From the NCBI RefSeq assembly GCF_014851675.1, contig NZ_JACVAE010000001.1, forward strand, positions 434,001 to 498,000: DNA of 64,000 bases, read 5' to 3'. Shown here in pieces: positions 63,109 through 64,000 of the stretch; positions within the stretch are counted from its first letter, which is position 1, and each line of letters starts with the position of its first letter. The position numbers and the translations under genes were made by a program. The notes beneath the pieces were generated by a model, which saw nothing but the letters and a program-made list of their open reading frames with translations, made no database searches and had not been told where the DNA came from. This DNA comes from Rhizobium sp. ARZ01 (GTDB lineage: Bacteria; Pseudomonadota; Alphaproteobacteria; Rhizobiales; Rhizobiaceae).

Positions 63109-63549
63109 ATGACTGAGACTTCCGACGGCAACGGCTCAAATCTGCTGGTAGAATTGACCGCTGATATCGTTGCCGCCTATGTCAGCAATCACGTCGTACC
63201 GGTTTCCGAGCTCTCGACATTGATTGCAGACGTGCACGCCGCACTCAACAACACCTCGCAACCCGCTGCGGTAGTCGAGGCGCCCGTGCAGGCCGAAAAA
63301 CCCAAGCCCCCCGTGCCGATCCGCAAGTCGGTTCAGAACGACTACATCATCTGCCTGGAAGACGGCCAGAAGTTCAAGTCGCTGAAGCGCCATCTGATGA
63401 CACATTACGGCATGACGCCCGAAGAGTACCGCGAGAAGTGGGACCTGCCGGCGGACTACCCGATGGTCGCCCCGTCTTACGCCGAGGCGCGCTCCCGGCT
63501 CGCGAAGGAAATGGGTCTCGGCCAGCGCCGCAAGGCCGCCAAGCGATAG
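63109..63549 (+). CDS. mucR: MucR family zinc-finger transcriptional regulator
   Basis: The 146-residue protein has a helical N-terminal oligomerisation part, an alanine/proline linker (about 50-72) and a C-terminal Ros/MucR zinc finger with C82, D85, H95 and H99 ([20 protein letters not shown]). MucR controls exopolysaccharide synthesis, motility and cell-cycle genes in rhizobia, acting as an H-NS-like A+T-DNA binder. The ATG at 63109 has AGGAGAA 7 bases upstream. A terminator follows at 63663-63690. Confidence 0.95.
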   Translation: MTETSDGNGSNLLVELTADIVAAYVSNHVVPVSELSTLIADVHAALNNTSQPAAVVEAPVQAEKPKPPVPIRKSVQNDYIICLEDGQKFKSLKRHLMTHYGMTPEEYREKWDLPADYPMVAPSYAEARSRLAKEMGLGQRRKAAKR

Positions 63550-63662
63550 GATCGCGAGCACGATCCGTTTGATCTTGAACCGATCGTGCACTTTCCTTGG
63601 GACTCGGTTGCCTCGCTCGCGTCCAGCGGACGCATCGGCATTGCAAATCGGATCGAACAGAC

Positions 63663-63690
63663 CGGGTCGCGCAAGCGGCCCGCTTTTTTT
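63663..63690 (+). terminator. Rho-independent terminator downstream of mucR
   Basis: CGGGTCGC and GCGGCCCG form an 8-bp stem (one G-U pair) around a GCAA tetraloop, followed by eight T. It lies 114 bases after the mucR stop. Confidence 0.8.
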
Positions 63691-63807
63691 TGTCTCAGCA
63701 AAGGAATAAAAGCCTATTCGGGGACGAGGATTTACAATTTCCTCATTATTTCAAGGCGCGATTGCATCTGAGCACTTCCGTTCATCCCCGCATCTTGTGT
63801 AGGGTGT

Positions 63808-64000
63808 ATGAATAAATTCCTATCAATGGAGTGCGTGCTGATGCGTGATGCCCTTACTTCCCCGGCGAGTGCCGCAAATCCCCTTCATTCTCGAACCTCG
63901 ATCGGCGATGGCAAGCGCCGCTTGCGGGTGAGGCGTGCCACGTTGCTGGCCCAAGTGTTCACCGGGGCGGGGATGTTCCATCTGTGCGAGCCGACGGTGC
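63808..64000 (+). CDS. Hypothetical protein, 5' part only
   Basis: An open frame runs off the right edge. In-frame ATG codons occur at 63808, 63826 and 63841, and the start is undecided (GTAGGG lies close to the first). The visible 64 residues include a basic stretch (GDGKRRLRVRRATLL) and a later GAGMFHLCEPTV. No family is recognised. Confidence 0.4.
   Translation, partial: MNKFLSMECVLMRDALTSPASAANPLHSRTSIGDGKRRLRVRRATLLAQVFTGAGMFHLCEPTV

Overview
The window reads as chromosomal DNA of a high-G+C alphaproteobacterium, most likely a Rhizobiaceae member close to Sinorhizobium/Ensifer or Rhizobium. The evidence is a MucR/Ros-type zinc-finger regulator, five copies of RIME-type rhizobial intergenic mosaic elements, other short alphaproteobacterial palindromic repeats, and many families typical of rhizobial chromosomes (2-Cys OhrR/Ohr, SelO, DUF2161, DUF1275, cytochrome c', a seven-gene Mrp antiporter). 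No rRNA, tRNA, CRISPR array, intact insertion sequence, prophage or replication origin was seen.

Layout. 1-4.5 kb: the tail of a secreted RTX protein, a DUF1579/MarR divergent pair around a perfect palindrome, a broken isochorismatase-like gene, PhzF, and intergenic repeat copies. 3-6.2 kb: a ligase-associated DNA repair pair (exonuclease and ATP-dependent ligase) split by a truncated SUKH-type gene. 6.3-14.3 kb: an L,D-transpeptidase, the OhrR/Ohr peroxide pair, an Xre-RES toxin-antitoxin operon, an ABC-F ATPase with a structured leader, DUF1275, a low-G+C HEPN-like gene, and a decayed copy of the 3' end of the neighbouring HerA-like gene. 14.3-20.4 kb: HerA-like ATPase, small regulators and enzymes, MFS transporter. 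20.5-27.5 kb: a secreted-protein region with a pentapeptide-repeat protein, an RTX protein, a frameshifted small exported protein and a serralysin-like M10 metallopeptidase with four long tandem RTX modules. 27.8-46 kb: metabolic and stress genes (alcohol dehydrogenase, aminotransferase, superoxide dismutase, cytochromes, D-Ala-D-Ala carboxypeptidase, SelO, homocysteine methyltransferase, TetR, DUF1254). 46-56.5 kb: oligopeptidase B, a YceI/cytochrome b561 operon, deacetylase, transporter, stress proteins, MsrB. 56.8-62.7 kb: complete mrpABCDEFG operon. 63.1-63.5 kb: mucR. 63.8 kb to the end: start of an unrecognised gene.

How the genes fit together. Oxidative-stress defence is a repeated theme: OhrR/Ohr, Fe/Mn superoxide dismutase, MsrB, YceI/cytochrome b561 and SelO. 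The Mrp operon is a self-contained Na+(K+)/H+ antiporter with translationally coupled genes. The RTX proteins are orphan substrates: no type I secretion genes are present here. The most unusual material is the four-module M10 peptidase, the HEPN-like gene beside a duplicated gene tail, the SUKH gene inserted between two DNA-repair genes, a racemase with a rewritten active-site motif, and a roughly 80-bp intergenic element found in both orientations.
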